From contig UQGU01000002.1 in assembly GCA_900540635.1 (NCBI GenBank), positions 80,886 through 144,885 of the forward strand: a stretch of DNA of 64,000 nt, in the 5' to 3' direction. This DNA is from an uncultured Eubacteriales bacterium. GTDB taxonomy: Bacteria > Bacillota > Clostridia > Oscillospirales > Oscillospiraceae. The position numbers and the translations under genes are program-made. Positions 33,670 through 43,500 of this stretch are shown here, piece by piece. Under the pieces are notes generated by a model that searched no databases, was not told the origin of the DNA, and saw only the letters and a program-made list of their open reading frames with translations. Every line of letters starts with the position of its first letter. Position 1 is the first letter of the stretch.

Positions 33670-33972
33670 TCAATCATCCCACATATGTTCTTTTACATAG
33701 GCGTCCATTTCCTTTTCATAGCGGAAACGGACGTTTTTCATGCTTTCACCCTGTAAAATGGAAAAATAGGCCTCCTGATGGATGGCGCATTGCTCCGGGT
33801 CGCCGGTAAAGAGATTTTCCGCGGTCATCAGGGCGAAGGCAGCGTCCGGATATTTGGCCCGAAACTTAGGGTCCTCCCGGGCGGTGCGGAGCTGCGCCAT
33901 GCCGGGAATCTTCGAAAAAACATCTGCCTCTAACTGGTAGAGGGGAAGAGATACAGATTGCGATACAGCCAT
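33670..33972 (-). CDS. small hypothetical protein
   Basis: 100 aa with a good GGAGG site before its ATG and its own promoter (34047-34075). The protein is soluble and charged, starts MAVSQSVSLPLYQLEADVFSK and has a helical C-terminal half (KNVRFRYEKEMDAYVKEHMWDD). I see no known motif. The promoter, ribosome site and terminating hairpin support a real gene; the role is unknown. Confidence 0.62.
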   Translation of the reverse strand: MAVSQSVSLPLYQLEADVFSKIPGMAQLRTAREDPKFRAKYPDAAFALMTAENLFTGDPEQCAIHQEAYFSILQGESMKNVRFRYEKEMDAYVKEHMWDD

Positions 33973-34046
33973 TTTTCAAACCTCCATTGTAGACCGCCCT
34001 GCCGCAAAGAGAACTGCGCTGGGGCAGCCGAAACGCACTGCGTCGG

Positions 34047-34075
34047 ATTATAGCACAGCCCTCCGGCGGGAACAA
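34047..34075 (-). promoter_or_regulatory. promoter of the small hypothetical gene
   Basis: Minus strand: TTGTTC (34070-34075), 17-base spacer, TATAAT (34047-34052) with extended TGC. The 332-base gap 33973-34304 holds only this and the divergent MATE promoter. Confidence 0.7.
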
Positions 34076-34233
34076 TAGGCGATTTCCACAGAAAACCGGG
34101 ACGAAAATCCACAACCTTCCCCCTTGACAGGGCGTATCTTCGGGAAAGTACCGAAAGCGGGGGATTTCCGCAAGAATTTGGGAGGGAATGAAAAAGAACT
34201 ATGAGAAAAAACATCCGAAATTGCGAAAAATGG

Positions 34234-34261
34234 TTGATTTTTTGTTGAAATATGCTAAAAT
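34234..34261 (+). promoter_or_regulatory. promoter of the first MATE gene
   Basis: TTGATT (34234-34239), 16-base spacer, TAAAAT (34256-34261) with extended TGC. Confidence 0.65.
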
Positions 34262-34304
34262 AAATAGGGAATTTTTGTGAGAAATACATGAGGAGCATTT
34301 TGAA

Positions 34305-35663
34305 ATGAACAAGGATTTAACCGTTGGCGCACCGGATAAGGTGCTGCGGCAGTTCTGCATCCCGCTGCTGGGCAGCATCATTTTCCAGCAGCTTTACAAC
34401 ATTGCCGACAGCCTGGTAGCCGGAAAATTCATCGGCGAGAATGCCCTGGCCGCCGTGGGCAACAGCTACGAGATCACCCTGATTTTCCTGGCCTTTGCCT
34501 TTGGCTGCAATATGGGCTGTTCCGTCATTGTGTCCCAGCTGTTTGGCGCCAAAGACTATAAGGGCGTGAAGACGGCGGTCTACACCGCCAGCATTTTCAG
34601 TGCGGCGGTATGTGCGGCGCTGATGATCCTGGGTGTCACCTGCTGTGACGGCCTTCTGCGGCTGATCCGCACCCCGGAGGAAGTCCTGGCGGACTCTAAG
34701 CTGTATCTGGACATCTATGTCTATGGCCTGCCCTTCGTCTTCTTCTATAATATCTCCACCGGCATTTTCTCCGCCATGGGCGATTCCAAGACACCCTTCT
34801 ATTTCCTGGCGGTTTCTTCTCTTTCCAATATTGCCGTGGATATCCTTTTTGTCAAGGCGTTCCGGATGGGGGTAGCCGGTGTGGCCTGGGCAACCTTCCT
34901 GTGCCAGGGCATCAGCTGTGTGCTGGCGGTCATTGTAGTGGTCCGGCGGCTGGAGAAGGTCTGCGCCGGGGAGAAGGCCCCGCTGTTCGATGGCGGCCTG
35001 TTGAAGCGGATCGTAGTCATTGCCATTCCCAGCATTTTGCAGCAGAGCTTCATCTCCGTGGGCAATATCATCATCCAGGGCCTGATCAATGGCTTTGGCC
35101 CCGCAGTCATGGCCGGCTATTCCGCAGCCATCAAGCTGAACAGTCTGGTGATCACCTGCTTCACCACCATCGGCAACGGCGTTTCCAATTACACGGCGCA
35201 GAATATCGGCGCCGAAAAGCTAGACCGGGTGCGCCAGGGCTTCCGGGCAGGGCTGAAAATGATCTGGTCCTTTGCAGTGCCCCTGGTGCTGATTTATTTC
35301 CTGGGCGGCAAGTATGTGCTGCGGCTGTTCCTGGACGCGGATTCGGACAAAGCTGCAAAAACCGGACTGATTTTCCTGCGCATTGTCTCGCCCTTCTATA
35401 TGGTGATCTCCGCCAAGCTGATTGCCGACGGCATTCTGCGGGGTGCGGGACTCATGAAGAAATTCATGGTGGCAACCTTTGTAGACCTGTTCCTGCGGGT
35501 GATCCTTGCCTCTGTTTTCAGCCGGACGGCTCTGGGAGACCTGGGTATCTGGGTTTCCTGGCCTGTGGGCTGGGTTGCTGCCGCTGTGATTTCCCTGTAC
35601 TATTACCGCACAGGCCCCTGGATGGAAAAGCGGCAGGAGCCGGAATTGGAAGAAGAGGCATAA
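34305..35663 (+). CDS. MATE-family efflux transporter
   Basis: 452 aa, twelve membrane segments in two six-helix halves, typical of MATE transporters. Characteristic stretches are PLLGSIIFQQLYNIADSLVAGKFIGENALAAVGNS in the first half and IPSILQQSFISVGNIIIQGLINGFG in the second. It would export cationic drugs or metabolites using a Na+ or H+ gradient. Stands alone between its promoter and a 15-base palindromic terminator. The substrate cannot be predicted. Confidence 0.93.
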   Translation: MNKDLTVGAPDKVLRQFCIPLLGSIIFQQLYNIADSLVAGKFIGENALAAVGNSYEITLIFLAFAFGCNMGCSVIVSQLFGAKDYKGVKTAVYTASIFSAAVCAALMILGVTCCDGLLRLIRTPEEVLADSKLYLDIYVYGLPFVFFYNISTGIFSAMGDSKTPFYFLAVSSLSNIAVDILFVKAFRMGVAGVAWATFLCQGISCVLAVIVVVRRLEKVCAGEKAPLFDGGLLKRIVVIAIPSILQQSFISVGNIIIQGLINGFGPAVMAGYSAAIKLNSLVITCFTTIGNGVSNYTAQNIGAEKLDRVRQGFRAGLKMIWSFAVPLVLIYFLGGKYVLRLFLDADSDKAAKTGLIFLRIVSPFYMVISAKLIADGILRGAGLMKKFMVATFVDLFLRVILASVFSRTALGDLGIWVSWPVGWVAAAVISLYYYRTGPWMEKRQEPELEEEA

Positions 35664-35665
35664 TG

Positions 35666-35695
35666 AAAACCGGCTGCCCGCGGGCAGCCGGTTTT
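35666..35695. terminator. bidirectional palindromic terminator
   Basis: A perfect 30-base palindrome (15 + 15) bounded by AAAA and TTTT, between the converging MATE and BlaR1-like genes. Confidence 0.85.
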
Positions 35696-35698
35696 GCA

Positions 35699-38290
35699 TT
35701 AACCGAAGGCGATGTTCAGAAGCTTTTCCGTTTCCTCGTAATTTCCCCAGTAGTCTACTACGCTGTAGCTGTTGGGGTCGTCCCCATAGGGATGGGTAAT
35801 ACGAAGAGCTCCGGTGAGAATGCACAGTACGCGTTTGCCCTGATATTCGGCGGTAACGGCCATATCGGCATAATCGCCGGACACGGAAGTCAGGCCGCCG
35901 GTGACCCGGTCGTCCTGGGCAATGCCATGGTATCCTGTGGGATTGCCGACCAGAAGGGCATTGGTGGAATAGACAAGCTCCTGCGTGGCGGGAACCGTGT
36001 AAGAGGAGGCGCACCAGATCTTGTTCAGCAGCGGCTCTGCAAGCATGGCGTTGATCAACTTGGCAAGGTCCGTAACGGAAAGACTTCCAAAGTTCTGACC
36101 GGAGATATCGCGGAAATAGGGATCGTTTCCGCAAATGCTTTCTGCCGCCTCGTTCATTTTTTTCACAGCCGCAGTCGTGCTTCCGAAAATACCGCAGGCC
36201 AGCGCATAGGCGGAATCCTGCTGGTTGAACAGAAGCATTCGATACAGATGATCCTGCACGGTCAGTCCGTGCAAAACTTCATCCCGGAAGCCGGTATAAC
36301 GCCCGGTGCGGGGGGCATGCACATCGATAACGGTATTTTCCGGGTCAGGAACCGCCTGTACTGCGGCAATGGCCAGCGCAAGTCGGCACCAGTCGCCTGC
36401 ATTGTACGCAGAATCGTTTCTGCCCCAGGAATAGAGAATCTGGCTGCTGTCCATATCGAGGACAATGGCATTGGATGCGTTCAGGAATTCTTCATTGGAG
36501 CCATCCCAGTTCAGGGCCCATTCTTTGATACAGCCAAGTATTTCATCACCGGAGAAGCCGAGAATTCGCTCGTTCCAGGACCCGTCGGCATTGTACAGAT
36601 CAATGCCCTCCTGCCCGCTGCGGATAACAAGAATTCTTCCGTCATAGCCGGTGATCCGGCAGCCTGTGTCAATCTCCTCCGGCCCGGGAATATCGCCGCT
36701 GTCTTTTGAGATGCGCCAGGCATCCGTGGAGTTCAAAAAGTTCTGAAAGCTGACCTGCATACCGCTGGCCTGGATGCGGTCCGGCTGAAAGCACTCCACC
36801 TGTTTTGGAACGGCGAAGAAACGCAGATCGTACAGGCTTTGCAAAAATTCGGAGGATTCGTGCATAAAAGTGTCACTGTGAAAATCTGTTTTCCGGAGAT
36901 TCTCCCGCAGAGACTCCGGAATATCCTCCACGGCTTGGATCACCTTCATCGTACCATCCAATTCTCCAACGAAGAGATAATTGGGCGCTGCAATGCCGTC
37001 GTACAAGATGGCAAAGGCCCACAGTTTGTCGTTGATGCGCCGCCAGGAATCCATGGCTGCCGGGTCATGGACGGAAGGGTAATAGAGTTCCTGCTGCTGG
37101 ACATAGACGGCGGTGTTTGGGAAGTAGACAAGTTTGGCATATTCCTCAAAGCTGCCGTGCTGACAGGTATCCAGATATTTCTGCATGAAATCGGCTGCCG
37201 CCTGGTCTTCCGGGGCCATGCTTACAGCCTCCGTTTCCGGAGTGCTGCTATTGTCATCCGGGATCGTGCGCTCGCTGCTTTTTGGATTCGTGGCGAAGCA
37301 CAGAATGACAACCAGCGCCGCTATGAGTGCGAGGAGCCCTGCCCATAGTCTGGCATTTTTCTTTTGAAGGAGGTTCTTGATTCGTGCCTTGATGCTGTTC
37401 TGGCTGAATGCTACCGGGCATACCGAAAAGCTGCCCTTCGGTGCGGCGCACAGAAGCAGGGTGCAGGCGTAGTCCTTTCGCTGCCGGTCATCCATTCCCT
37501 TGACGGCTCGCTCATCACAGGCCATTTCCAGGTCACGGCAGAAGAGAGCGTAGGCGGCCCAGACCAAAGGATGGAACCAATAAACACTGAGCAGCAGGAA
37601 TCCCAATAGCTTCCACCAGGCGTCTCCATGGCGCAGGTGTGCCTGCTCATGGGCCAATACATAGGGTTTTGCCGCCTGACTTAGGCTCGAGGGCAGATAG
37701 ATGCGCGGGCGGCACAGCCCAAGAACAAAGGGGGAAGAAATCTCATCGCAGATGTATATGCACCCATCCTGCCGCAGGCTGACGGAGAGCTTTTTCCGCA
37801 GACGCAAATAGCTGATCAGACCATAGGAAATCATAGCCGCCATGCCCAGAAGCCAGACAACGGTGCAGATACGGAAAAAGACATCCAGATCACCGAGGCC
37901 GGAGGCTGCGGGCGTTTCCAAAGCACCTGGGGAAGCGGAACTGCCCGTCTGCGGCTGGGTGGCTGTGGTAGGAGTCGCGCCGGTGACCACGTGGGGCGCT
38001 TCCGTGGCCGTTGGTACAGAAATTTCGTTTTCAGCCTGTAAAATCGAGGGATCGCGTTGCAGGGGTGTATTTATTGTGGCCTGAGAGGAAAGCGGCTCAG
38101 CACTGGGAAGCAGGCTCCATGGGCTCTCCGGGGAAAAGGGAACCGCAAGCCGCAGGGCAACCACCGCCCAGAGCAGCAGTTGAGGCCCTTTTGGCAGCTT
38201 TCGGAAAAGAAAACGAAGCCCAATGACCGCCAGAATGAGAAAACCGGCGCGAATGCTGCGGTTGGCAAGATACAGAAATACCTTTGTCAT
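35699..38290 (-). CDS. BlaR1-like M56 sensor protease with a degenerate PBP5-like sensor domain
   Basis: 863 aa. Membrane helices 15-50 and about 138-162 flank a loop, then the M56 zinc site HEQAHLRHGD (H214, E215, H218) and the third-ligand region LEMACDE, with a last helix at about 315-333. Residues 350-600 are an extracellular region with a propeller-like repeat. Residues 602-863 align with S11 D-Ala-D-Ala carboxypeptidases (NAIVLDMDSSQILYSW ... TGGLTSVSGDYADMAVTAEY), but SxxK reads GDWC, SGN reads NQQ and KTG reads VTG. BlaR1 normally ends in a class D beta-lactamase-like sensor. The partner repressor overlaps by 4 bases. No beta-lactamase gene is adjacent. Confidence 0.85.
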   Translation of the reverse strand: MTKVFLYLANRSIRAGFLILAVIGLRFLFRKLPKGPQLLLWAVVALRLAVPFSPESPWSLLPSAEPLSSQATINTPLQRDPSILQAENEISVPTATEAPHVVTGATPTTATQPQTGSSASPGALETPAASGLGDLDVFFRICTVVWLLGMAAMISYGLISYLRLRKKLSVSLRQDGCIYICDEISSPFVLGLCRPRIYLPSSLSQAAKPYVLAHEQAHLRHGDAWWKLLGFLLLSVYWFHPLVWAAYALFCRDLEMACDERAVKGMDDRQRKDYACTLLLCAAPKGSFSVCPVAFSQNSIKARIKNLLQKKNARLWAGLLALIAALVVILCFATNPKSSERTIPDDNSSTPETEAVSMAPEDQAAADFMQKYLDTCQHGSFEEYAKLVYFPNTAVYVQQQELYYPSVHDPAAMDSWRRINDKLWAFAILYDGIAAPNYLFVGELDGTMKVIQAVEDIPESLRENLRKTDFHSDTFMHESSEFLQSLYDLRFFAVPKQVECFQPDRIQASGMQVSFQNFLNSTDAWRISKDSGDIPGPEEIDTGCRITGYDGRILVIRSGQEGIDLYNADGSWNERILGFSGDEILGCIKEWALNWDGSNEEFLNASNAIVLDMDSSQILYSWGRNDSAYNAGDWCRLALAIAAVQAVPDPENTVIDVHAPRTGRYTGFRDEVLHGLTVQDHLYRMLLFNQQDSAYALACGIFGSTTAAVKKMNEAAESICGNDPYFRDISGQNFGSLSVTDLAKLINAMLAEPLLNKIWCASSYTVPATQELVYSTNALLVGNPTGYHGIAQDDRVTGGLTSVSGDYADMAVTAEYQGKRVLCILTGALRITHPYGDDPNSYSVVDYWGNYEETEKLLNIAFG

Positions 38291-38658
38291 GTCTGTCCCT
38301 CCTGTTCAAACCGGTCGATCAGGGCACGGATATCGGCAATATCTTTTTGCGACAGCGGTGCTCCCTGGGCAAAGGCTGCGAGGAAGGCGGGGAGGGAGCC
38401 GGAGAAGGTGTCTGCCACGAACTGCTTGCTTTGCCTTGCCTGGTAGTCCTGACGGGATACCAGTACGGTGACGGTGCCTCCCTGGTTCTGAAAAAGACCC
38501 TGCTCGCAGAGCTTTTTCAGCACCGTATAGGTGGTGGATTTTTTCCATTCCAGCTCCCGGGCACAGAGCTTTACCAGTTCCCCGGAGGAAATGGGGGCGT
38601 TCTCCCATATGAGCTCTGCAAACCGAAGCTCTACGGGACCGAGCTTGCGTTCTTCCAT
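38287..38658 (-). CDS. blaI: BlaI/MecI-family transcriptional repressor
   Basis: 123 aa winged-helix repressor. The N-terminus LGPVELRFAELIWENAPISSGELVKLCARELEWKKSTTYTVLKKLCEQGLF matches BlaI/MecI, including the recognition helix STTYTVLKKL, and the C-terminal half is the dimerisation and cleavage region. It is overlapped by the M56 protease gene (ATGA), the classic blaI-blaR1 arrangement: the sensor cleaves the repressor. Two matching palindromes lie upstream of it. Its regulon is unknown. Confidence 0.93.
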   Translation of the reverse strand: MEERKLGPVELRFAELIWENAPISSGELVKLCARELEWKKSTTYTVLKKLCEQGLFQNQGGTVTVLVSRQDYQARQSKQFVADTFSGSLPAFLAAFAQGAPLSQKDIADIRALIDRFEQEGQT

Positions 38659-38681
38659 AAGAAATCATCCTTTCTGCAAAT

Positions 38682-38726
38682 GGTCTATCGCTCATCGACC
38701 TACTGCAAGTCTATCATGAATAGACC
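38682..38726 (-). promoter_or_regulatory. two BlaI-type operator palindromes
   Basis: GGTCTATCGCTCATCGACC (38682-38700) and AGTCTATCATGAATAGACC (38708-38726) share GTCTAT-N5-7-AT(A/C)GAC symmetry, with centres 26 bases apart. The second overlaps the -10 and spacer of the blaI promoter, implying self-repression. Confidence 0.78.
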
Positions 38727-38736
38727 AATCCGTCAA
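38708..38736 (-). promoter_or_regulatory. promoter of the blaI-blaR1-like pair
   Basis: Minus strand: TTGACG (38731-38736), 17-base spacer, TAGACT (38708-38713) with extended TGA. Confidence 0.72.
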
Positions 38737-38818
38737 GAGAAAATGCGGAAATTAAGGATATCTTAACGATTGTTCCCCATAAAAAGACAGGAGCGGCCTT
38801 TGACCGCTCCTGTAAAAA

Positions 38819-40471
38819 TTAGTAGATATCGTCCATATATCCGGACAAAGCGTAGGGCTCCTTGGAGATCACTTCGCCGGTTTCCTTGTCGATCTTGCTC
38901 ATATAGGTCCGCACATATCGACCGCCGACGGTGTAGGACATTTCCACATTGTAGTCCCGGGTCTCCGTTCCGAGAATGGAGATGCGGACATAACCGTCGG
39001 ATTCCTCTGCCTGGATCTTCACGGGCATGGGGGAGTCGTTGCGGATCTTCAGATCCGCGAAGCCCCAGCTGACAGTGGCATCCATGCCCAGGGGAATGTA
39101 GCTGACGGGATAGCCGTGGTTCCGCCGTTCTACGATGGTCAGCTCGGAATAGACGCTGGCCAGGTACAGGGTAGAAGACACCTGGCAGATGCCGCCGCCC
39201 GGAGAATCCACCAGCTTCGTGCCCGAGTAGGCAGGGGCAGGCAGCCAGCCCAGTTCCTTGGTTCTGGGGCCCAGAGCTTCGTTGTAGGAGAGCTCCTGCC
39301 CGGGCTGAAGCACCAGCCCGTCCAGCATCCCGCAGGCCTTGCGCAGATTGCCGTTGCGGTTTTCATTGTCCCCGTGGGGTGTCTCACAGTGACCTAAGAC
39401 ATCCTGGAAATAGGCGTCCTCGTCGGCAATTTCGGGATCGGTGTAGTGCAGGGAAATAAGGGTGCTTTCACCATAAGCCAGATCCTGGAACTGCTGCCTG
39501 GCCTCTGCCAGATCAAATTCATAGCCATGTACGCCGGGGATGACCTGGTAGCTGGTCAGATCCACGCTGGGATCTTCGGGAGCCAGCCGGGTCTGTTTCC
39601 ACAGGCCGTCCAGGTCCGGAGATACGGGCTTTTTGGCGGATACGGTACCCTGATAGCTGACTGCAAAGCTGCCGGTATTGTAGCCCTCCAGAATTTCGTT
39701 ATACAGGGCATCCGCGTCAATTTCAATGCCGGGGTAGCCGCGGAAGAGCGTCACGGTTTGGCAGGGGGTGCTTTCGTTGTAGTTCGTTACGTCCGGGGCT
39801 GTGCCTTGGACGGTATAGCTGCTGTCCTGATAGAGCTGAGCGAGCTGCTGGGCGTAGCTGTCAGCGACGGATCGGATGGCGGCCTCGTCCAGGCCCAGGT
39901 AGGGCAGCAGCGACATGGTGCGGGAGCCGTCCAAATCCGTCCGGCCTAAGGCATAGGCGGCCTTCACGGCAGCAGCGGCATCCAGCTTTGCATGGGATTC
40001 CTCCGGCGAGATGAGCAGGGAATTGGCGGGGTAGCGGATATTCAGCTTTTCCAGCACGGTTCCCGCTTCCGAAAAGTTGATCTCCATAGTCTTCTGCGAA
40101 AATTGCTCGCCAAAGGCGGCTTGCAGGGCCTTCTTTGCTTCTCCTTTTGTCAGACCGCCGATTTCCACGCCGCCGACGGACACATCGGAGACGATTTGCC
40201 CATTGTATGGGTCCATAATACGGGTAACGGCCGGAATGCCCAGGGCACAGGCCAGGGCCACAGCGGCAGCAATGGCAGTGCCAATGCCCAGCTTTTTCCA
40301 GAAGCCGCCTGTTTTTGGCGGCATTTTCTTTTTGCCGACTTGCGGCTTTTTGGGCATTGGAGCATCCTGGGGGGCCTGCGTTTCCTGGGGCTCCGGTTCC
40401 TCCAGCAGTGCATTCAGGGAGCGCAGAAAGGCCTCGTCGTCCTCTTCAAAAACATGGGGTTCTTTCTCCAT
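38819..40471 (-). CDS. VanW-family cell-wall protein
   Basis: 550 aa from the ATG at 40469-40471, 7 bases after AGGAGG (an ATG 8 codons upstream lacks a site). The N-terminal 75 residues are cytoplasmic and Glu/Pro-rich, then one helix (LGIGTAIAAAVALACALGIPAV) anchors an extracellular part. Two peptidoglycan-binding-4-type repeats precede the VanW domain (RKACGMLDGLVLQPGQELSYNEALGPRT ... DSPGGGICQVSSTLYLASVYSEL ... RNHGYPVSYIP). The family is named from vancomycin clusters but most members are not resistance genes. Its biochemical role is unestablished. Monocistronic. Confidence 0.9.
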   Translation of the reverse strand: MEKEPHVFEEDDEAFLRSLNALLEEPEPQETQAPQDAPMPKKPQVGKKKMPPKTGGFWKKLGIGTAIAAAVALACALGIPAVTRIMDPYNGQIVSDVSVGGVEIGGLTKGEAKKALQAAFGEQFSQKTMEINFSEAGTVLEKLNIRYPANSLLISPEESHAKLDAAAAVKAAYALGRTDLDGSRTMSLLPYLGLDEAAIRSVADSYAQQLAQLYQDSSYTVQGTAPDVTNYNESTPCQTVTLFRGYPGIEIDADALYNEILEGYNTGSFAVSYQGTVSAKKPVSPDLDGLWKQTRLAPEDPSVDLTSYQVIPGVHGYEFDLAEARQQFQDLAYGESTLISLHYTDPEIADEDAYFQDVLGHCETPHGDNENRNGNLRKACGMLDGLVLQPGQELSYNEALGPRTKELGWLPAPAYSGTKLVDSPGGGICQVSSTLYLASVYSELTIVERRNHGYPVSYIPLGMDATVSWGFADLKIRNDSPMPVKIQAEESDGYVRISILGTETRDYNVEMSYTVGGRYVRTYMSKIDKETGEVISKEPYALSGYMDDIY

Positions 40472-40506
40472 GGAAAATCCTCCTGTAGGTTCCATAAGTT
40501 ACCATA

Positions 40507-40535
40507 ATTATAGCATGGTTTTTCCGGGGACACAA
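40507..40535 (-). promoter_or_regulatory. promoter of the vanW-type gene
   Basis: Minus strand: TTGTGT (40530-40535), 17-base spacer, TATAAT (40507-40512) with extended TGC. Confidence 0.7.
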
Positions 40536-40563
40536 TATAATATTTCTTTAAGACAGAAAGATA

Positions 40564-43500
40564 TCAGCTGTTGCAGCAGCTTTGGTATTTGGCGACGAAG
40601 GCCTTGGCCTGCTTCAGGCTGTCGGGGCCGACGGAGAGCTTCAGCTTCAGCGTGGGCTCCTTGGCGTTGGCCAGGAAGACTACTCGGGTCTTGTAGTCCG
40701 CATCGGAGCACAGGCTGCCTACGGCATCGAAATTCAGGCTGGTGAGTACAAAGAGAATGTCTCCGCCCTTCTGCTTGATGTCCTTAATGCCCAGCTTCAT
40801 GGCCTGGGCCCGCAGCAGGGCAATGTCGATGAGGTTCAGCACGCCCTTGGGCGGCTCACCGTAGCGGTCCACAATTTCGTCCAGAAGATCGTCCGCATCC
40901 TCCTGACAGCGAATGGCGGCCATACGGCGGTACAGGTCCATCCGCTCCTCGCCCCGGGACACATAGTCCTTGTCCACGTTGGCGGTGACGGTCAGGTCGG
41001 CGGTGCATTCCGGTGCCTTGGGGGCCTCGCCCTTCTCTTCCAGAACAGCTTCGTCCAGCAGCTTCAGATACATATCGTAGCCGACGCTCATCATGTGGCC
41101 GGACTGCTCGGCACCCAGCAGATTGCCTGCACCCCGAATTTCCAGATCCCGCATGGCGATTTTGAAGCCGGAGCCGAACTCGGCAAAGTCCCGGATGGCG
41201 GAAAGCCGTTTCTCGGCGATCTCCGTCAGGTTCTTGTCCGGGCGGTAGGTGAAGTAGGCATAGGCGTGGCGTGTGGAGCGGCCTACCCGGCCCCGGAGCT
41301 GGTGGAGCTGACTCAGGCCGAAGCGGTCTGCATTTTCAATGATCAGGGTATTTGCATTGGGAATGTCCAGACCGGTTTCAATAATGGTGGTGCACACAAG
41401 AACTTGAATGTCTCCCTCGGCCATGGCGGTCATGACCTCTCCCAGAGCGTCCTCGCTCATCTGCCCATGGGCCACGCCCACCGTCAGGCCGGGAATGCGC
41501 TTTTGCAGGGCACTGGCGCACTGGTCGATGGTCTCCGTCCGATTGTGCAGGTAGAAGACCTGCCCGCCCCGTTCGATCTCCCGGCGGATGGCATCGTCAA
41601 TAATGGCGGTGGAGTATTCCATGACATAGGTCTGGACGGGGTACCGGTCCGCTGGGGGTTCTTCGATGGTAGACATATCCCGAATGCCGGACAGGGCCAT
41701 ATTGAGGGTACGGGGAATGGGGGTGGCGGACAGCGTCAGCACATCCACACCTTTGGAGATCTCTTTCAGCCGCTCCTTGTGGGTTACACCGAAGCGCTGC
41801 TCCTCGTCCACCACCAGCAGCCCAAGATCCTTGAATTCAACGCTTTTTTGCAGAAGCTTGTGGGTGCCGATGATCAAATCCACATTGCCGCTGCGCAGTT
41901 CCTGCAAGGTCCGCTGCTGCTGCTTTGGCGTGCGGAATCGGCTGAGCACGTCAATGGTCACCGGGAAGCCCCGGAACCGGGACACGGCGGTCTGGTAGTG
42001 CTGCTGGGCAAGCACCGTGGTGGGCACCAGAATGGCCACCTGCTTGCCGTCCATGACCGCCTTCATCACGGCCCGCAGGGCGACTTCTGTTTTGCCGAAG
42101 CCCACGTCACCGCAGAGCAGCCGGTCCATGGGAATGGGGGACTCCATATCCTTTTTGATGTCCGCAATGCAGCGCAGCTGGTCGTCGGTTTCGGGATAGG
42201 GGAAGTTGTCCTCGAATTCCTTCTGCCAGGGTGCATCGGCGGAGAAGGCATAGCCGGATTGCCGTTTTCGGGCGGCGTATAGCTGAATCAGCTCTCCGGC
42301 CATATCCTTGGCGGCCTTCCGGGCCTTGGCCTTGGTTTTCTGCCAGGCGTCGGAACCGATTTTGTTCAGCTTGACATTGGCGTTTTCTGCGCCGCCGCCG
42401 ATATACTTGCTCACCAGGTCCAGCTGGGTCGCCGGGACAAACAGCGTGTCAGAGCCCTGGTAGGCAATTTTGATATAATCCTTTACCGCGTTATCAACCT
42501 TGATCTGCTCCATGGCCACGAAGCGGCCAATGCCGTAGTTTTCATGGACCACCAGGTCTCCGGGGGTCAGGTCCGTGAAGGAGTTCAGCTTTTGCCGGTT
42601 GGTGGCGGTCTTCTTGGCAGAGGAGCGGCGCTTGGGCTCCGTCTTTGCAATGAGCTGCCCCTCGGTCAGCACGGCCAGCTTGCTGAGTGGATATTCCATA
42701 CCGTAGGGCAGGGTGCCGTCTGTCAGCAGGATCTGTCCGGACTTCGGCAGGGTGTTCAGCGGAATGGCCAGAAAAGCGGAGAGGTTCTTTTCCCGCAGCA
42801 GCTGCTGCATGAGCTCCGCCCTGTGGCGGGTGCCGCAGAGCACCAGGGTGCCGAACTCCATTTTCTGATAGTGGGTCATATCGCTGACGGCGGCATCCAG
42901 GTTGCCGCCATAGCTTGGCAGCTGCTTGGCCGTTACCGGCAGCAGCAGAGAGGGGGCTGCGTCCTCCGGATAGGCGCTGCCGCCGAAGGCGTCAAAGTAG
43001 ACGGCGGTGCGGCCCCGCAGCCCGGCAGTGAAGTCCTCCCACTGGGCAACGTAATCGCACAGCTCTCCGGCCACCAGCCCTGTTTGCAGCAGGCTGTCCA
43101 GCTGCAGTCCCATTTCTTCGGTCCTGGTTTTGGCGGCTCGCTGCAAATTGGCGTGGTCGCACAGAACCCAGAGGGCATTTTGAGGAGCATAATCCGCTGC
43201 CGTGGCCATTTCCGGATAGATAAGGGCCATATACCGGTCCGCAGTTAGAGAATGAACGTCATTTTCCAGCTTTTCGATATCCTTTGTCAGGGTGTCGATC
43301 AGCGGCACATTCAGGTTTTTCCGCCGCTTTTGGCGAGAAAGAAGGTTTGTCAGGTCATGGAGCAGCCCTTCCCTTCCCTTAGGATGCAGCCCTGCCAGGG
43401 TTTCTCGGGTGGGGAGAATGCGCATGGCGGTCAGATTATCGCTGCGGCGCTGGGTATCAATGTCAAAATAGCCCATGGTGTCCAGCTCGTCGCCGAAGAA

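Noticed and set aside
34901..36709. 602-codon plus-strand open frame
   Set aside because: Runs out of frame through the MATE gene, across a bidirectional terminator and antisense to the BlaR1-like gene.
38819..40471. VanW gene plus BlaI/BlaR1-like pair read as an antibiotic-resistance cluster
   Set aside because: No vanA/H/X ligase genes and no beta-lactamase are present, the VanW gene has its own promoter, and the sensor lacks the acylated Ser.
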